Origin: Pirellulales bacterium
GTDB lineage: Bacteria; Planctomycetota; Planctomycetia; Pirellulales; JANQPP01
DNA length: 64,000 nucleotides
Assembly (NCBI GenBank): GCA_028289405.1
Contig: JANQPP010000079.1
Coordinates: forward strand, 1-64,000
Direction: 5' to 3'
The notes under the pieces were generated by a model. It had not been told where the DNA came from, searched no databases, and worked only from the letters and a program-made list of their open reading frames with translations. Positions within the stretch are counted from its first letter, which is position 1. Each line of letters opens with the position of its first letter. A program made the translations under genes and the position numbers. Shown here piece by piece: positions 51,541-61,958 of the stretch.

Positions 51541-51794
51541 ATACCACGGCGTCGAATGTGCTCTTCCAAGACAGTTCGGTACTCTTCAATCTCGATGTCG
51601 CGCTCGCAACAGACGAGCATCAGTGCGCCGTCGGAGCGGAAGTTGCCGTCCCATTGCATGACCTGTTGATCACTCCAGCCGGGATCGTATTCCCGGAGTT
51701 GTTCATCGCTGAGCCTCGACAGATAAGCCCGCAGATTGATATCGGTTTCATCTGGCGGTCCGTCGAGCGGTTTTTCCAGGTTCGTGTCTGGCAT
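51537..51794 (-). CDS. Small acidic protein of unknown function
   Basis: 85 residues: [10 protein letters not shown], then [36 protein letters not shown] and a region with a CC pair ([28 protein letters not shown]). It looks like a small helical, charged protein and I recognise no family. The ATG at 51794 has AGGAG 9 nt upstream, which supports it being a real gene rather than a shadow. It starts 17 nt downstream of the cytochrome gene's stop, so it may belong to that run. Its stop overlaps the stop of the plus-strand PEP-CTERM gene. Confidence 0.65.
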   Translation of the reverse strand: MPDTNLEKPLDGPPDETDINLRAYLSRLSDEQLREYDPGWSDQQVMQWDGNFRSDGALMLVCCERDIEIEEYRTVLEEHIRRRGI

Positions 51795-51810
51795 GTGAAG
51801 TCTCTCCTGT

Positions 51811-52884
51811 TCAATAGCCGCAGACGCGGCTGTGTACATGAAATTTGGCTGATTCGGAAATGCCCTCTCGTAATTCGCGGCTTTCCGTGCCAGGGATATG
51901 GCACGAACCACAGATCGTGACTTCCTCTAGTGCTTGATGCCGCTCACTGCTGCTTGTATGCACGTCATGGCAGGTGAGACAGGTCATCTCTGTTTGATTG
52001 AATAGGGCCACATCGCGCGTGTTCTCGAAAATGTGCCGATCGGCAGCGGGTAAGGTGTTCAGGCCTTCGTCGGAGAAATCGACCTGAAAATCGCGAAACA
52101 AATTATCTCCGGCAACGAACGTGTTCGGGTACGGCAGGCCGGTGCTCTTCGATCTTCCTCCCCGCAAATGGCACTGCCCGCAGAGGGAAATGACCTGCCG
52201 AGGCTCTCGGTGTTTGGCGGAGAGAAGTGCCAAACTCGTATCCTTGGTGTGTTCCAAAGGAACATCACCGTGACAGGTAAAGCAGTCGAGCGACAGCGAA
52301 GAAAACGCCTTGCCGCGAGAATCGACAGCCGTTGTATGGCAGCCGGCGCAGCGGTCCGCGAAGGTATGCGGTTCCCAACGCGGCTCATCGTCATCCGCTG
52401 GTAAGTGAATTTCGCCTGGAGCATTTTCGCGGGATGCCTCGTCTGTTTCCACGTCTGCGTTTTGCTGAGGACGAAACATGGCGGAAAGCAGATCCAACTT
52501 GCCATACTCCTCGGAGCGTTTCAAAAAACGAGTCATCCGCTCCGACCCCAACAGGTATTGTGTTTGGTCCGCCAGATCTTTGCCTCGTGGAAATTCCCGC
52601 AGCGCGGCCAAAGATAATTCATCAGGTGTGGCCGGGCGAATCGTGCGTTGGTGGGCGTTATCTCCCCACGTGGGACCGATATCCCGATGGCAGAACAGGC
52701 ATTCGTCCCCCGTGACATAGGGAGGAAACGGCTGTCCCACATGGTCGCCGCCCCAAGCCGCCGGATCAACGGGGCGCGGCCGCGCAACATCTTGGGCATC
52801 GGTCGCCATTGCCAGCATGAGCGCCGCGAAGAACAGACCGCTTACGCCAGCGTGGAACCGCCATCGATCTTGACAGTCACGCAT
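51811..52884 (-). CDS. Exported six-haem c-type cytochrome
   Basis: 357 residues. After an N-terminal hydrophobic segment ([18 protein letters not shown]) there are six CxxCH haem sites, at about residues 62, 179, 201, 235, 302 and 325 (CLFCH, CAGCH, CFTCH, CGQCH, CLTCH, CGSCH). Histidine pairs such as REPRQ...CGQCHLRGG resemble the NrfA/cytochrome c554 group used in periplasmic electron transfer. Start ATG 52884 lies 8 nt inside the amidohydrolase gene (overlap ATGCGTGA holds this start and the upstream stop), so the two are coupled. Upstream ATGs at 52902 and GTG at 52926 are possible. No adjacent quinone oxidase gene is seen. Confidence 0.9.
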   Translation of the reverse strand: MRDCQDRWRFHAGVSGLFFAALMLAMATDAQDVARPRPVDPAAWGGDHVGQPFPPYVTGDECLFCHRDIGPTWGDNAHQRTIRPATPDELSLAALREFPRGKDLADQTQYLLGSERMTRFLKRSEEYGKLDLLSAMFRPQQNADVETDEASRENAPGEIHLPADDDEPRWEPHTFADRCAGCHTTAVDSRGKAFSSLSLDCFTCHGDVPLEHTKDTSLALLSAKHREPRQVISLCGQCHLRGGRSKSTGLPYPNTFVAGDNLFRDFQVDFSDEGLNTLPAADRHIFENTRDVALFNQTEMTCLTCHDVHTSSSERHQALEEVTICGSCHIPGTESRELREGISESAKFHVHSRVCGY

Positions 52885-54385
52885 GGTCCCGCACCCAGCC
52901 ATGGGCGGCGTTGTCCCGTTGCCCACCGTCGTCGAGATACGCGGTCTTGAGCCGGGTCAAGGCATCCGCCGGGAGTGCCTGCAACTGTTGATTGACATCG
53001 ATTCCATAGATCTTGGCAGCGTTCAGGCCGAAGATATTGGCCTTGTCCTGTTTGGTCAGCTTTTCGTAGCCAAACTTCTCGCACAGCTTGTCGCTGATCT
53101 GGAATCGCTTCATGGCGTCGATCACCCACTGCGGCGATCCCCACCAGAGGCAATCAGTCCCCCAAATCACGTGGTCGGAACCATAATGTTTGACGTTCTT
53201 GGCGATCAAATGTTGGCACATCTCGGGATGCGCGATCGCCAACAGTCCGAACGACGAGCCGATCTCCGGATACACATTGTCGAGACCCGGATTCCGCTCT
53301 TTGATTTGCATCAGTTCCGCGTGCCAGGCGAAGTCGCCGCTGTTCGGGTCGAAAAATCCATCTTCGCTGAATTGTGGCTCGCCCGGACCATGCTTCAGCG
53401 CGGAGTGGTAGACAATGAAAGTCAGATCGGGATGATCCAGGGCCGCTTTTTCCACATCGCCGGGATGGGCAAAATGCCCCAACGTCCGTGATTGGGATGC
53501 GAACCCCTTGTGGATGCTGAATACGTTGAGCCCCAACTCCTTCGACTTTTCAAAAAACGGATAGGCCATCTTTTCATCGTCCAAGCGGAAGCCATCGCCG
53601 GATCGCCCTGGGTCGGTGTGACAATACCACTTCCAACTGTCGATGCCGTATTTCTTGACTTCCCGCTCCATCTGTTCGAACAACGCCGGAAAATCGGGTG
53701 CGTTGGAAGCCCGGTCCCAGTAGTGATTCGGAGCGCAATTCCCTTGGCAGAGGGCCCGCTGGCCACCAGCCAGGCGGTTTAATTCATTCTTCCGCTGCGA
53801 CATCAGCCAACTCGGCAAGATGCCGCCCCGTCGGTCGCGTCCTTCTAGGACCTTGCCTTCGAGGCTCTTGTTGATCTCCTTGCCCGGCACGCCAGAGATC
53901 ACGGCCATGCTGGTGTCGCTATCGAAAAAGATCTCCTTCACGTAATTCGTGAAGCTGTAGGCATCTGGATTGTCTTCCAATTCGAAGCCCATGTTGCGGA
54001 CAAACTCGGCGTTGCGGAAGCCGATTGCCACGCCGTCGGTGAAATGGGTCTGCACGTCGAAGACGAAGTATTCCCCCTTGGGAAATTTTTCTTCCGTGGC
54101 CGCCGGGTCGAGCGTCTCCGCCGCATCGACCTCCCAATTCGGGCCATACACCATGTTGGACGCCAAAAAAGCGGTCGCCATGCCCATTGAGGAACGCATG
54201 AAATCGCGGCGCGGCATGTTCAGCTTGCGAGACTTCTCCTCGGCCAATTCACCGATCAGTTTCTCCCATTGCCGCTGCTGTTTGTTCTGCGGGCGAGGAA
54301 GAAATTCTTCGTTCGACACCGGCTGCGTCGGCATCGGGGAATCGACGCCCTTTTGACGGTCGCGCTGCCATTTGGGAATCCACAT
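52877..54385 (-). CDS. Amidohydrolase-2 family protein with internal twin-arginine-like motif
   Basis: 502 residues. The C-terminal 370 residues match the amidohydrolase-2 (PF04909-type) TIM barrel: [10 protein letters not shown] at the start, [24 protein letters not shown] and [20 protein letters not shown] near the end (metal His and the late Asp). Such enzymes decarboxylate or hydrolyse aromatic or lactone compounds. About residues 57-80 read [22 protein letters not shown], a Tat-like signal with RRDFM, but it comes after a charged 55-residue lead ([12 protein letters not shown]), an unusual position. ATG 54385 has AGGAG 9 nt upstream. It is coupled to the six-haem cytochrome, so the substrate oxidation may send electrons to the periplasm. 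Confidence 0.87.
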   Translation of the reverse strand: MWIPKWQRDRQKGVDSPMPTQPVSNEEFLPRPQNKQQRQWEKLIGELAEEKSRKLNMPRRDFMRSSMGMATAFLASNMVYGPNWEVDAAETLDPAATEEKFPKGEYFVFDVQTHFTDGVAIGFRNAEFVRNMGFELEDNPDAYSFTNYVKEIFFDSDTSMAVISGVPGKEINKSLEGKVLEGRDRRGGILPSWLMSQRKNELNRLAGGQRALCQGNCAPNHYWDRASNAPDFPALFEQMEREVKKYGIDSWKWYCHTDPGRSGDGFRLDDEKMAYPFFEKSKELGLNVFSIHKGFASQSRTLGHFAHPGDVEKAALDHPDLTFIVYHSALKHGPGEPQFSEDGFFDPNSGDFAWHAELMQIKERNPGLDNVYPEIGSSFGLLAIAHPEMCQHLIAKNVKHYGSDHVIWGTDCLWWGSPQWVIDAMKRFQISDKLCEKFGYEKLTKQDKANIFGLNAAKIYGIDVNQQLQALPADALTRLKTAYLDDGGQRDNAAHGWVRDHA

Positions 54386-54673
54386 GAATCTTGCTCCTGA
54401 CTGAATCGTGGGTCGGATGGACAAGGTGACGCCGTCATTCGTCGTGGTCGTTATCCGCGAATTGTAGCGCCTTTTCTGTGCGCTGGAAACGACCGAGGCG
54501 TGTGTGGCGGCTTTCGATCGGCGCAGCCGCAGCCCCCGAACCAGGAAGCCGCCTGGAATCAATGGTAAACATGCCTTAAAATCAACGGTTCATGCGTCAC
54601 CTCGATGTGCGCATGCTCCACGCCTTGTGTCCCGCCTGATTGCGCACTTTGGTCCCAGAACCGCCGTTTCACC

Positions 54674-57600
54674 ATGCGCTACTTCGCCCAGAGTATTTCG
54701 GTCGCCATTTTTCTGGCCGTGGTCGTCTTGCCGTGCCAGATGAATGCTAAGGATCCGGCATCGATCGCGCCCGAAGCGGTCGAATTTTTCGAGAAGCGGA
54801 TTCGGCCCGTGCTCGTGCAAAATTGTTATGAGTGCCATTCCGCCGAGGTCGACGAACCGGAAGGAGGACTACGGCTCGATACGCGGCCAGCAACCTATGC
54901 GGGCGGAGATTCGGGGCCCGCAATTGTGCCGGGAAACGTCGAGAAGAGCCTGCTGCTGGCGGCCATCCGCTACACGGACGATTTCTATCCCATGCCTCCG
55001 CAAGGCAAGTTGCCGGACGCAGTGATTGCCGATTTTGCTCGCTGGGTGGAGATGGGCGCGACCGACCCTCGAGGCGATGCGAACGGCGATGCCGTCGCTA
55101 CCGAGGAAAAAGCAGAGATCGACTGGGACCAGGCCCGAGAGTTTTGGGCGTTTCAACCGCCCGTCGAACCTGTTATTCCAGTGGCCCAAGACCCGTCTTG
55201 GTGCCGCAGCCCGCTCGATCGCTTCATTCTGGCGGAATTGGAAGCGAACGGCTTGCGTCCCGCTCCGCCTGCCAGTCGCCGCGATTGGATTCGGCGGGCC
55301 ACCTATGACCTGACTGGCCTGCCGCCTAAGCCGAATGAAATCGAGGCCTTCCTGAATGACGAATCGCCAGAGGCACATGCCCGGGTCGTCGAGCGGCTGT
55401 TGGCCTCCCCCCGCTATGGCGAAAAGTGGGGACGCCACTGGCTCGACGTGGCCCGCTATGCCGATTCCAACGGGCTGGATGAAAACCTGGCCTACGTGAA
55501 CGCCTACCACTATCGCGATTATGTCATCCGCGCATTCAATGATGACAAACCCTACGACCGATTCGTGCAAGAACAACTGGCTGGCGACTTGCTGCCTGCC
55601 TCGCGCGACGAAACGGAACAGCAGCGGCATGACCGACTCATTGCCACGGGTCTGCTCTCTTTAGGCCCCAAGATGCTGGCCTGTGACGATCCACAAAAGA
55701 TGGAACTCGATATCATTGACGAACAAGTGGACACCACCGGCCGGGCTTTCATGGGAATGACGATGGGGTGCGCCCGCTGCCACGACCACAAGTTCGATCC
55801 CTTGCCCACGGCGGATTACTACGCGCTGGCTGGCATCTTCAAATCGACGAAGACCATGGAGAATTTTCGGGTCGTCGCCAAATGGCATGAGTACTCCATC
55901 GCGACCAAGGAACAAGAGGATGCCGCCAAAGCGGACGACCAGCGGACCCAGGAATTGGAACAGGAAATTGAAGCTCGCACCTCGGCCGCGAATGAAGAGT
56001 TTCTCAACGAAGAACGGCATAAGGCGGGAACTTACTTGGCCTCGGCACTGCGGTTCATCGAAGCAGGGGAAATTCGGCCCGATGGCAAACTGCCCGTTGG
56101 CGAGCTAGTGCATGCCGAGAAATTGCGAGGCAAAGGAGTCTTGCTCGAAGCGGAAGATTTCCAACGCGGCACCGTCTCCGTGGATCGTGAGAAATACGGC
56201 CACGGCGTTGGGGTGGCGTTTCAAGCCGGTTTCGCGGAATACGACATCGAACTGCCGGCAGCCGGAGAATATCATCTCGAATTTCGGTACGCCGCCGAAG
56301 ATTCTCGACCGTTGACCGTGCTCATCAATGGGGAACGAGTCACCCGCAGGGCCGCAGCCAAGACCACCGGTGGCTGGCAACCGGCGGACCAAGAGTGGAT
56401 CGCGGTGGGTTCCTTTACGCTGCGTGCCGGAAAGAACGTGCTCCGTTTAGAGCGCTCCTCCGCCTGGCCTCATGTGGACAAAATTTTGTTGCTGCCCATT
56501 TCGACAGGCGAAGAGATTCGTGAGGTTGCCGATACCGCCGGTGACGAATCGCCACGTCCGGTGACGCTAAAACGGCTGGCCCGTGATCACGGGCTCCGAC
56601 AGCCAATTCTCCGCCAATGGATCGGTTATTTGCATTCGCTGGATCGGCATGCCGATCCGCTTTGGACAGCCATCGAAACGATTACCGCCGATACAAATCG
56701 GCGAGAATTGTCTCAAAGATTCGATCGAGAATTTCAGGAGAACCGTAACACTGAAAGTATCGAGTCGACCGATTCACCAAACACGATTGGCTCCGCGTTT
56801 CGAAACCTGCTGTATGATCCGCAGGGACCCTATCGTTTGCCGCGCGATGCGCAGCGATTCCATTCCGAACAAGCGCAATCCGACTTGCGGCGGCTGGCCG
56901 AAGCAAAAAATGAACTGGAAGCGTCCCGCCCCACGCTTCCCCGTGCAATGGGAGTCACCGAAGGCGAAATCGTGGATCTCCCGATTCACATTCGCGGCAA
57001 TTACTTGACGCTCGGTGAGGCGGCTCCACGAGCCGTCCCGCGAGTCTTTGGCTCACATGCGGTACCCACGCTCCGAGAACATTCCAGCGGTCGGCGGGAA
57101 CTGGCGGAATGGCTCACGCAGCCCGATCATCCGCTCACGGCGCGGGTCATGGCCAATCGCATCTGGCTCTGGCATTTTGGTGAGGGGCTGGTACGCACCC
57201 CCGACAATTTCGGCGCACTAGGCTCATTGCCCACGAACCAGGCGTTGCTCGACTGGCTGGCGCTGCGGTTTGTCGAGTCGGGCTGGTCGATCAAGGAGAT
57301 GCATCGCCTGATCATGCTCTCCGCGACGTACCGCATGAGCACGCGATACGATCCCGTCGCAGTGGCGCGAGACCCTGGAAACAAGCTCTGGTGGCGCTAC
57401 CCACGGCGGCGCTTGCAGGCGGAAGAGATTCGAGACTCCCTGTTGTTTTTGGGTGGATCTCTCGATATGGCGATGCATGGCCAACTACTACCGAACAAAG
57501 AACGGGAATACGTCACGGGCACGGCTTCCAAAGAGGGGAATTATGACATTCCCCGCCGCAGCATCTATCTGCCGATTCTGCGCAGCGCCGTCTACAACGT

Positions 57601-57961
57601 TTTGCAAGCCTTCGATTTTCCTGACCCGGCGGTGATCAGCGGGCAGCGGCAAAGCACGACCGTCGCGCCGCAGGCCCTCTTCATGATGAACGGCGACTTG
57701 ATGCTCCGCGAGTCGGGGCGTTTGGCGAGCCGGCTGATCGACGAAGCAGAGAGCGATTCACAGCGTGTAGAGCAGCTTCACCTCCATGTGCTCGGGCGGC
57801 GGCCTTCCGCCGACGAACTTGGCCGCTGCTTGGTTTTCGTGGAAAGTTATCAGAATGCATTAACGGCGGACGATACCACGCAAGCGGAACGCCTGGAGAA
57901 AGCGTGGCAAGGTTTGTGCCGCGTTTTGCTGGCGTCGAACGAGTTTGTTTACTTGAATTAG
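54674..57961 (+). CDS. Planctomycete cytochrome C/DUF1549/DUF1553 protein with embedded carbohydrate-binding-like domain
   Basis: 1095 residues. Signal peptide 1-24; the PSCyt1-type cytochrome site CYECH (51-55); DUF1549 about 160-370 (FILAELEANGLRPAP, WGRHWLDVARYADSNGLDENLAY); and a second CxxCH in MGCARCHDHKFDPL. A beta-sandwich at about 485-610 (LEAEDFQRGTVSVDREKYG..., GEYHLEFRYAAEDSRP) is like CBM6/CBM35. DUF1553 at about 805-1050 (RRELAEWLTQPDHPLTARVMANRIW, FDFPDPA) ends the protein. This family is planctomycete-typical, exported, and found with sulfatases; activity unproven. ATG 54674 precedes the signal peptide. DUF1501 and sulfatase genes follow on the same strand. Confidence 0.93.
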   Translation: MRYFAQSISVAIFLAVVVLPCQMNAKDPASIAPEAVEFFEKRIRPVLVQNCYECHSAEVDEPEGGLRLDTRPATYAGGDSGPAIVPGNVEKSLLLAAIRYTDDFYPMPPQGKLPDAVIADFARWVEMGATDPRGDANGDAVATEEKAEIDWDQAREFWAFQPPVEPVIPVAQDPSWCRSPLDRFILAELEANGLRPAPPASRRDWIRRATYDLTGLPPKPNEIEAFLNDESPEAHARVVERLLASPRYGEKWGRHWLDVARYADSNGLDENLAYVNAYHYRDYVIRAFNDDKPYDRFVQEQLAGDLLPASRDETEQQRHDRLIATGLLSLGPKMLACDDPQKMELDIIDEQVDTTGRAFMGMTMGCARCHDHKFDPLPTADYYALAGIFKSTKTMENFRVVAKWHEYSIATKEQEDAAKADDQRTQELEQEIEARTSAANEEFLNEERHKAGTYLASALRFIEAGEIRPDGKLPVGELVHAEKLRGKGVLLEAEDFQRGTVSVDREKYGHGVGVAFQAGFAEYDIELPAAGEYHLEFRYAAEDSRPLTVLINGERVTRRAAAKTTGGWQPADQEWIAVGSFTLRAGKNVLRLERSSAWPHVDKILLLPISTGEEIREVADTAGDESPRPVTLKRLARDHGLRQPILRQWIGYLHSLDRHADPLWTAIETITADTNRRELSQRFDREFQENRNTESIESTDSPNTIGSAFRNLLYDPQGPYRLPRDAQRFHSEQAQSDLRRLAEAKNELEASRPTLPRAMGVTEGEIVDLPIHIRGNYLTLGEAAPRAVPRVFGSHAVPTLREHSSGRRELAEWLTQPDHPLTARVMANRIWLWHFGEGLVRTPDNFGALGSLPTNQALLDWLALRFVESGWSIKEMHRLIMLSATYRMSTRYDPVAVARDPGNKLWWRYPRRRLQAEEIRDSLLFLGGSLDMAMHGQLLPNKEREYVTGTASKEGNYDIPRRSIYLPILRSAVYNVLQAFDFPDPAVISGQRQSTTVAPQALFMMNGDLMLRESGRLASRLIDEAESDSQRVEQLHLHVLGRRPSADELGRCLVFVESYQNALTADDTTQAERLEKAWQGLCRVLLASNEFVYLN

Positions 57962-58027
57962 TCGGCAAGGCAACGTCAGCCGCGTCCGTCCGGTAAATAC
58001 TTCATAGTTCATCGAGGAATCCACGCG

Positions 58028-59470
58028 ATGTCCCGCGACCGATCCGCCTGCTACAACTTCCAATCGCAGCCCCTGACGCGCCGCGCGATGCTCGAGCGTT
58101 CGAGCGTAGGTTTCGGCAGTCTGGCGCTAGCGGGCCTCTTGGCTGAGGAAACCTTTGCCGATTCTGCTGCGCTGGATCAGACTCCCATGGCCCCCAAGGC
58201 TCCGCATTTCGCGCCGCGAGCCAAGCGGATGATCTTCATGTTCATGCATGGCGGGCCATCGCAGGTGGACACCTTTGATTACAAGCCGCTTCTGGCACGG
58301 GACGATGGCAAGCCGTTTCCCGGCAAAAAGCCGCGCATTCAATCGGGGCCGACCGGCGATCTGCTCGCCTCGCCCTGGAAGTTCCGGCAGCGGGGAGAAT
58401 CGGGCACCCACGTATCCGACCTCTTTCCGCACGTGGGCCGCGTCGTGGACGACTTGTGCATTGTCAATTCGATTCACGGTTCGAATTCCCGGCATGGCGC
58501 CGCCTTGCTGGAACTGCATACCGGTTCTGATACGTTCATCCGCCCGTCGATGGGGTCTTGGATCACCTACGGGCTGGGAAGTGAAAACCAAAATCTCCCC
58601 GGCTTCGTCACGATCTGTCCTACGCTGGGGCACGGAGGCGTGAATGCCTGGTCTTCGGCCTTTTTGCCAGCCCACTATCAGGGCACGCCGATCGGCACCT
58701 CGCGTGTCAAAGCGGAAACGGCCAAGATCCCCTTCATTGAAAACCATCGTATCAGCCGCCGCCTGCAAAGAATGGAACTCGACTTGTTGGCCGAGATGGG
58801 CCAGGAACAACTGACGAAAACGGGGCCCGACGACGCGCTCGAATCACGGATCGAATCCTTTGAACTGGCCTTTCGCATGCAGCGGGAAGTCCCCCAAATC
58901 CAGCAAATCGAAGGTGAAACGGCCGAAACCCTCCGGCTTTACGGTGCTGACCAGGAGCCGACCCGCAATTTCGGGCTTCAATGCCTGATGGCTCGGCGAT
59001 TTTGCGAGGCGGGCGTCCGCTTCGTGCAGGTTACGCACAGCTACAAATGGGACCAGCATGGGAATCTCCGCAATGGGCACGGCAAAAACGCGGCCGAAGT
59101 GGACCAGCCCATCGCGGGCCTGATCACCGATCTCAAGCGGCGCGGCTTGTTGCAGGATACCCTGGTCCTCTGGGGGGGCGAGTTTGGCCGCACGCCCACG
59201 GCGCAAGGCAACCGTGATGGCCGCGACCACAATCCGCATGCCTGCTCGATGTTCCTCGCCGGCGGCGGCATTCAGGGCGGCTTGCGGTTCGGCAAGACGG
59301 ACGACTACGGCTACTACGCCGTGGAAGACAAAGTCCATTTCCATGATCTCCACGCCACGATCCTGCATTTGCTGGGGTTGGATCACGAGCGATTGACCTA
59401 CCGTTACGCCGGTCGTGATTTCCGGCTCACCGACGTGCACGGCCGCATCGTCAAAGGCATTTTCGCGTGA
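58028..59470 (+). CDS. DUF1501 protein, Tat-exported
   Basis: 480 residues. The twin-arginine signal ([26 protein letters not shown]) lies at about residues 17-42. DUF1501 is an alkaline-phosphatase-fold (sulfatase-like) domain: [64 protein letters not shown]. The sulfatase cysteine motif is absent, which is normal for this family. It pairs with DUF1549/DUF1553 proteins in hundreds of planctomycete loci; role unknown. GAGGA lies 9 nt before the ATG, and the gene is 66 nt after the DUF1549 gene. Confidence 0.93.
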   Translation: MSRDRSACYNFQSQPLTRRAMLERSSVGFGSLALAGLLAEETFADSAALDQTPMAPKAPHFAPRAKRMIFMFMHGGPSQVDTFDYKPLLARDDGKPFPGKKPRIQSGPTGDLLASPWKFRQRGESGTHVSDLFPHVGRVVDDLCIVNSIHGSNSRHGAALLELHTGSDTFIRPSMGSWITYGLGSENQNLPGFVTICPTLGHGGVNAWSSAFLPAHYQGTPIGTSRVKAETAKIPFIENHRISRRLQRMELDLLAEMGQEQLTKTGPDDALESRIESFELAFRMQREVPQIQQIEGETAETLRLYGADQEPTRNFGLQCLMARRFCEAGVRFVQVTHSYKWDQHGNLRNGHGKNAAEVDQPIAGLITDLKRRGLLQDTLVLWGGEFGRTPTAQGNRDGRDHNPHACSMFLAGGGIQGGLRFGKTDDYGYYAVEDKVHFHDLHATILHLLGLDHERLTYRYAGRDFRLTDVHGRIVKGIFA

Positions 59471-59507
59471 CCGGTTGAGTCAAGAAATCGTGCCGGGAGC
59501 AACTGCC

Positions 59508-60929
59508 ATGTGCCATAGGATCCTGTTCATCTGCCTCTTGGTGGGACTGCCGCGGTTATTGACTGCCGCAGACAGCCGGCCCAACGTGCTGCTATTTTGC
59601 ATCGATGACCTCCGGCCCGAGTTGGCTTGCTTCGGAGTGGACTACATACAATCCCCGCATATCGACGCGCTCGCCGCGCGGGGCCGGGCCTTCCTGCGGC
59701 ATTATGTGCAAGCGCCCACTTGCGGAGCTTCCCGCTATGCGTTGCTGACCGGCCAATATGGGCCATACGGCAATCACGCACTCTTCCAGCGAGCAAATCA
59801 CCTGGAGAAAAATTCGAAGGCTGTTTCTCCTAGCCTTCCCGCTTGGTTTCGGCGGCACGGCTACGCCACTGTTTCGGTAGGAAAGGTTTCGCACCATCCG
59901 GGCGGACGTGGCGGACCGGATTGGAATGACCCTGCGCTGCCCGAAATGCCGGAGTCATGGGACCGGCATCTGATGCCGGCTGGCGCGTGGCGGCACCCTC
60001 GCGGCGGCATGCACGGTCTGGCTCATGGGGAAATCCGAGAGAACGCCGGCGACATGGATGTGTTTCAATCCGCCCCCGGCGAAGATACGATTTATCCCGA
60101 CGGTCTCACAACGGAAGAAGCGCTTCGCCAGTTAAATCGCCTTGCCGGCGAGGAGCACGAACAGCCATTCTTTCTCGCTGTGGGCATTATCCGTCCTCAC
60201 CTTCCTTTCGGAGCGCCCGCCAAATACATGGAGCCCTACCTCGACGCGGAACTTCCGCCGACGCCGCATCCGGCGAAGCCGGAAGGCAAGACGACCTGGC
60301 ACGGCTCCGGCGAGTTCATGAAATACCATAGGTGGGGGCGAGACCCCAATCGTGACCAGGAATTCGCGCTCGCCGTCCGCAAACACTACGCCGCCTGCGT
60401 GACGTATGCGGACACATTAGTAGGGCGGATCCTGGCTCGATTGCACGAACTTGAACTTCATGACGACACGATCATCGTGTTATGGGGCGATCACGGCTGG
60501 CACCTGGGGGAACATGCCGTGTGGGGCAAGCATACGCTCTTCGAGGAATCGCTCCGATCACCGCTGATCATCTCGTACTCGGAATTGCCACACTCAGGGG
60601 AGTCGACCGAGACGATCGCGGAAACCGTCGACATCTATCCCACGCTCTGCGAATTGGCCGGCCTGCCGGTCCCCGAATTCTTGGATGGCTCGTCGCTGCT
60701 GCCAATCTTAGACGATCCCCAATGTGCAGGTCAGCCCGCCATCTCCTACATGGGTCAGACGCGAACCATCCGCACCGAGGCGCACCGGCTGATCATGCAC
60801 GATGACGGGACGATCGAACTTTATGACCACCGCACTCCAGAAAAGGAGGCGCGAAACCTGGCGAAAGTCGATCCCGCTCTAGTGGAACAACTAATGGCGG
60901 AGATTGAAGAAAGTCTACGCATGAAGTGA
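59508..60929 (+). CDS. Secreted sulfatase (iduronate-2-sulfatase-like)
   Basis: 473 residues. A signal peptide ends near [28 protein letters not shown] is the metal-binding start typical of iduronate-2-sulfatase relatives. The catalytic motif reads CGASR (Cys72), that is C-x-A-S-R rather than C-x-P-S-R; the Ala form is accepted by some formylglycine-generating systems. [28 protein letters not shown] near residue 325 is the second signature. It follows DUF1501 by 37 nt with GGGAG before the ATG at 59508, and is the last gene of the DUF1549-DUF1501-sulfatase run. The substrate is probably a sulfated polysaccharide. Confidence 0.92.
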   Translation: MCHRILFICLLVGLPRLLTAADSRPNVLLFCIDDLRPELACFGVDYIQSPHIDALAARGRAFLRHYVQAPTCGASRYALLTGQYGPYGNHALFQRANHLEKNSKAVSPSLPAWFRRHGYATVSVGKVSHHPGGRGGPDWNDPALPEMPESWDRHLMPAGAWRHPRGGMHGLAHGEIRENAGDMDVFQSAPGEDTIYPDGLTTEEALRQLNRLAGEEHEQPFFLAVGIIRPHLPFGAPAKYMEPYLDAELPPTPHPAKPEGKTTWHGSGEFMKYHRWGRDPNRDQEFALAVRKHYAACVTYADTLVGRILARLHELELHDDTIIVLWGDHGWHLGEHAVWGKHTLFEESLRSPLIISYSELPHSGESTETIAETVDIYPTLCELAGLPVPEFLDGSSLLPILDDPQCAGQPAISYMGQTRTIRTEAHRLIMHDDGTIELYDHRTPEKEARNLAKVDPALVEQLMAEIEESLRMK

Positions 60930-60947
60930 GCCGTCCTAGCCGACGGC
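60930..60947 (+). terminator. GC-rich hairpin after sulfatase gene
   Basis: Stem GCCGTC/GACGGC with a 6-nt loop begins at the base after the sulfatase stop codon. Short stem and no T-run; modest support. Confidence 0.4.
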
Positions 60948-61055
60948 AACGACTGATTTCGTATTTACTCAGGCATGTGGCATGAAGCCAATCCTGCGTA
61001 CCTTATGGAGTTGGCGGACAGTATATTTCCGTGCGGCGCGCAATAGCCGCATAGG

Positions 61056-61442
61056 CTACGCTTGACGCTGGCCTAGACAGTAACATAAACCATCTGGCGC
61101 GACGATGAAGAACACCCGATACGACGTCTCGCCGTGCCGGTCGATTCGGTATCCGGCATCTTGTCGATCGAGGCCATGGGACCGCAGTTCAGCGAACGCG
61201 GCCTCCACATCATTGACCTCGAAGAAACAGCCCTCTTGAGATGGGTCACCGCCGTTCTCCGCCAAGCCAATCCGTATATCATCGCGGTCCAAGACCGCTG
61301 ATTTGTGGGGCGTCTCCGACCGTGATACGACTACGAATCCCATGACCGATTCATAAAAGGGAATCGCGGCGTCGACGTTTTCGACCGGCAGATTCATCTC
61401 GTCATCGGCATACGGTGCCGCTCGCAGGAATTTCGCGTCCAT
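61056..61442 (-). CDS. VOC-family protein (glyoxalase/bleomycin-resistance type)
   Basis: 128 residues, one VOC domain pair: MNLPVENVDAAIPFYESVMGFVVV is the first strand-helix unit and CFFEVNDVEAAFAELRSHG the second, ending FFIVAPDGLCYCLGQ. The C-terminal metal-ligand Glu of the usual PDGxxxE motif is replaced (PDGLCYC), so a metal-dependent enzyme is doubtful and a binding or resistance protein is possible. GGGA lies about 8 nt before the ATG. It stands alone on the minus strand, between the convergent sulfatase and the PEP-CTERM gene. Confidence 0.85.
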   Translation of the reverse strand: MDAKFLRAAPYADDEMNLPVENVDAAIPFYESVMGFVVVSRSETPHKSAVLDRDDIRIGLAENGGDPSQEGCFFEVNDVEAAFAELRSHGLDRQDAGYRIDRHGETSYRVFFIVAPDGLCYCLGQRQA

Positions 61443-61472
61443 GATCCGTCCCTTGGGAATGCGGTTGCTAGT

Positions 61473-61958
61473 TTAAAGCTGTTTCCGCCGGTGTCCCCAT
61501 CTGCCGACGGCAAAGGCAGCGGCAAGTACAGCCCAGACAAAGAAGCTGGCCGGCTCCGGAATAACACCATCGCTGCCGCCCCCCGGCCCAGGGCCGCCGG
61601 TTGCCGGGTCCGGCTGGAGCGTTAAAGCGGCCAGACCGGCCACGGGATTGCTCGTTCCCAGCAAGGTATTCGTGGAGACGTCCCAGGTTTCAATAACCGA
61701 AAGCCCGGGCGACGTTTCGATGCCGATATTCAGATTGCCGTTGGAATCGAAGGCGAAGCCCGTGATGGGGCCAGCTTGGCCTCCCGATGTGCTGGTGACC
61801 GTGGCGGAGCCGACAAAACTGAAGGTTGACGGATCGTATTCGATATAGGCGGTCGTGGTCGCATTGGGGTTGAACCCCACGAAGACGCTGGCGTGGAGAG
61901 GGCCAGCACACAAAAGGAGCAGGCAAACTATGCCCGCGAAGACTCGAAGGATGTTCAT
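61473..61958 (-). CDS. Small PEP-CTERM protein
   Basis: 161 residues. A signal peptide (VFAGIVCLLLLCAGPLHA) is followed by a Ser/Thr/Gly-rich secreted domain with strand-like repeats (TTTAYIEYDPSTFSFVGSATV). A PGPGGGSDG linker then leads to VIPEPASFFVWAVLAAAFAVGRWGHRRKQL, a textbook PEP-CTERM tail: PEP box, membrane helix, basic end. It should be handled by an exosortase, which is not in this window. Function unknown; such proteins often go to the surface or extracellular matrix. The gene faces away from a second DUF1549 gene. Confidence 0.9.
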   Translation of the reverse strand: MNILRVFAGIVCLLLLCAGPLHASVFVGFNPNATTTAYIEYDPSTFSFVGSATVTSTSGGQAGPITGFAFDSNGNLNIGIETSPGLSVIETWDVSTNTLLGTSNPVAGLAALTLQPDPATGGPGPGGGSDGVIPEPASFFVWAVLAAAFAVGRWGHRRKQL

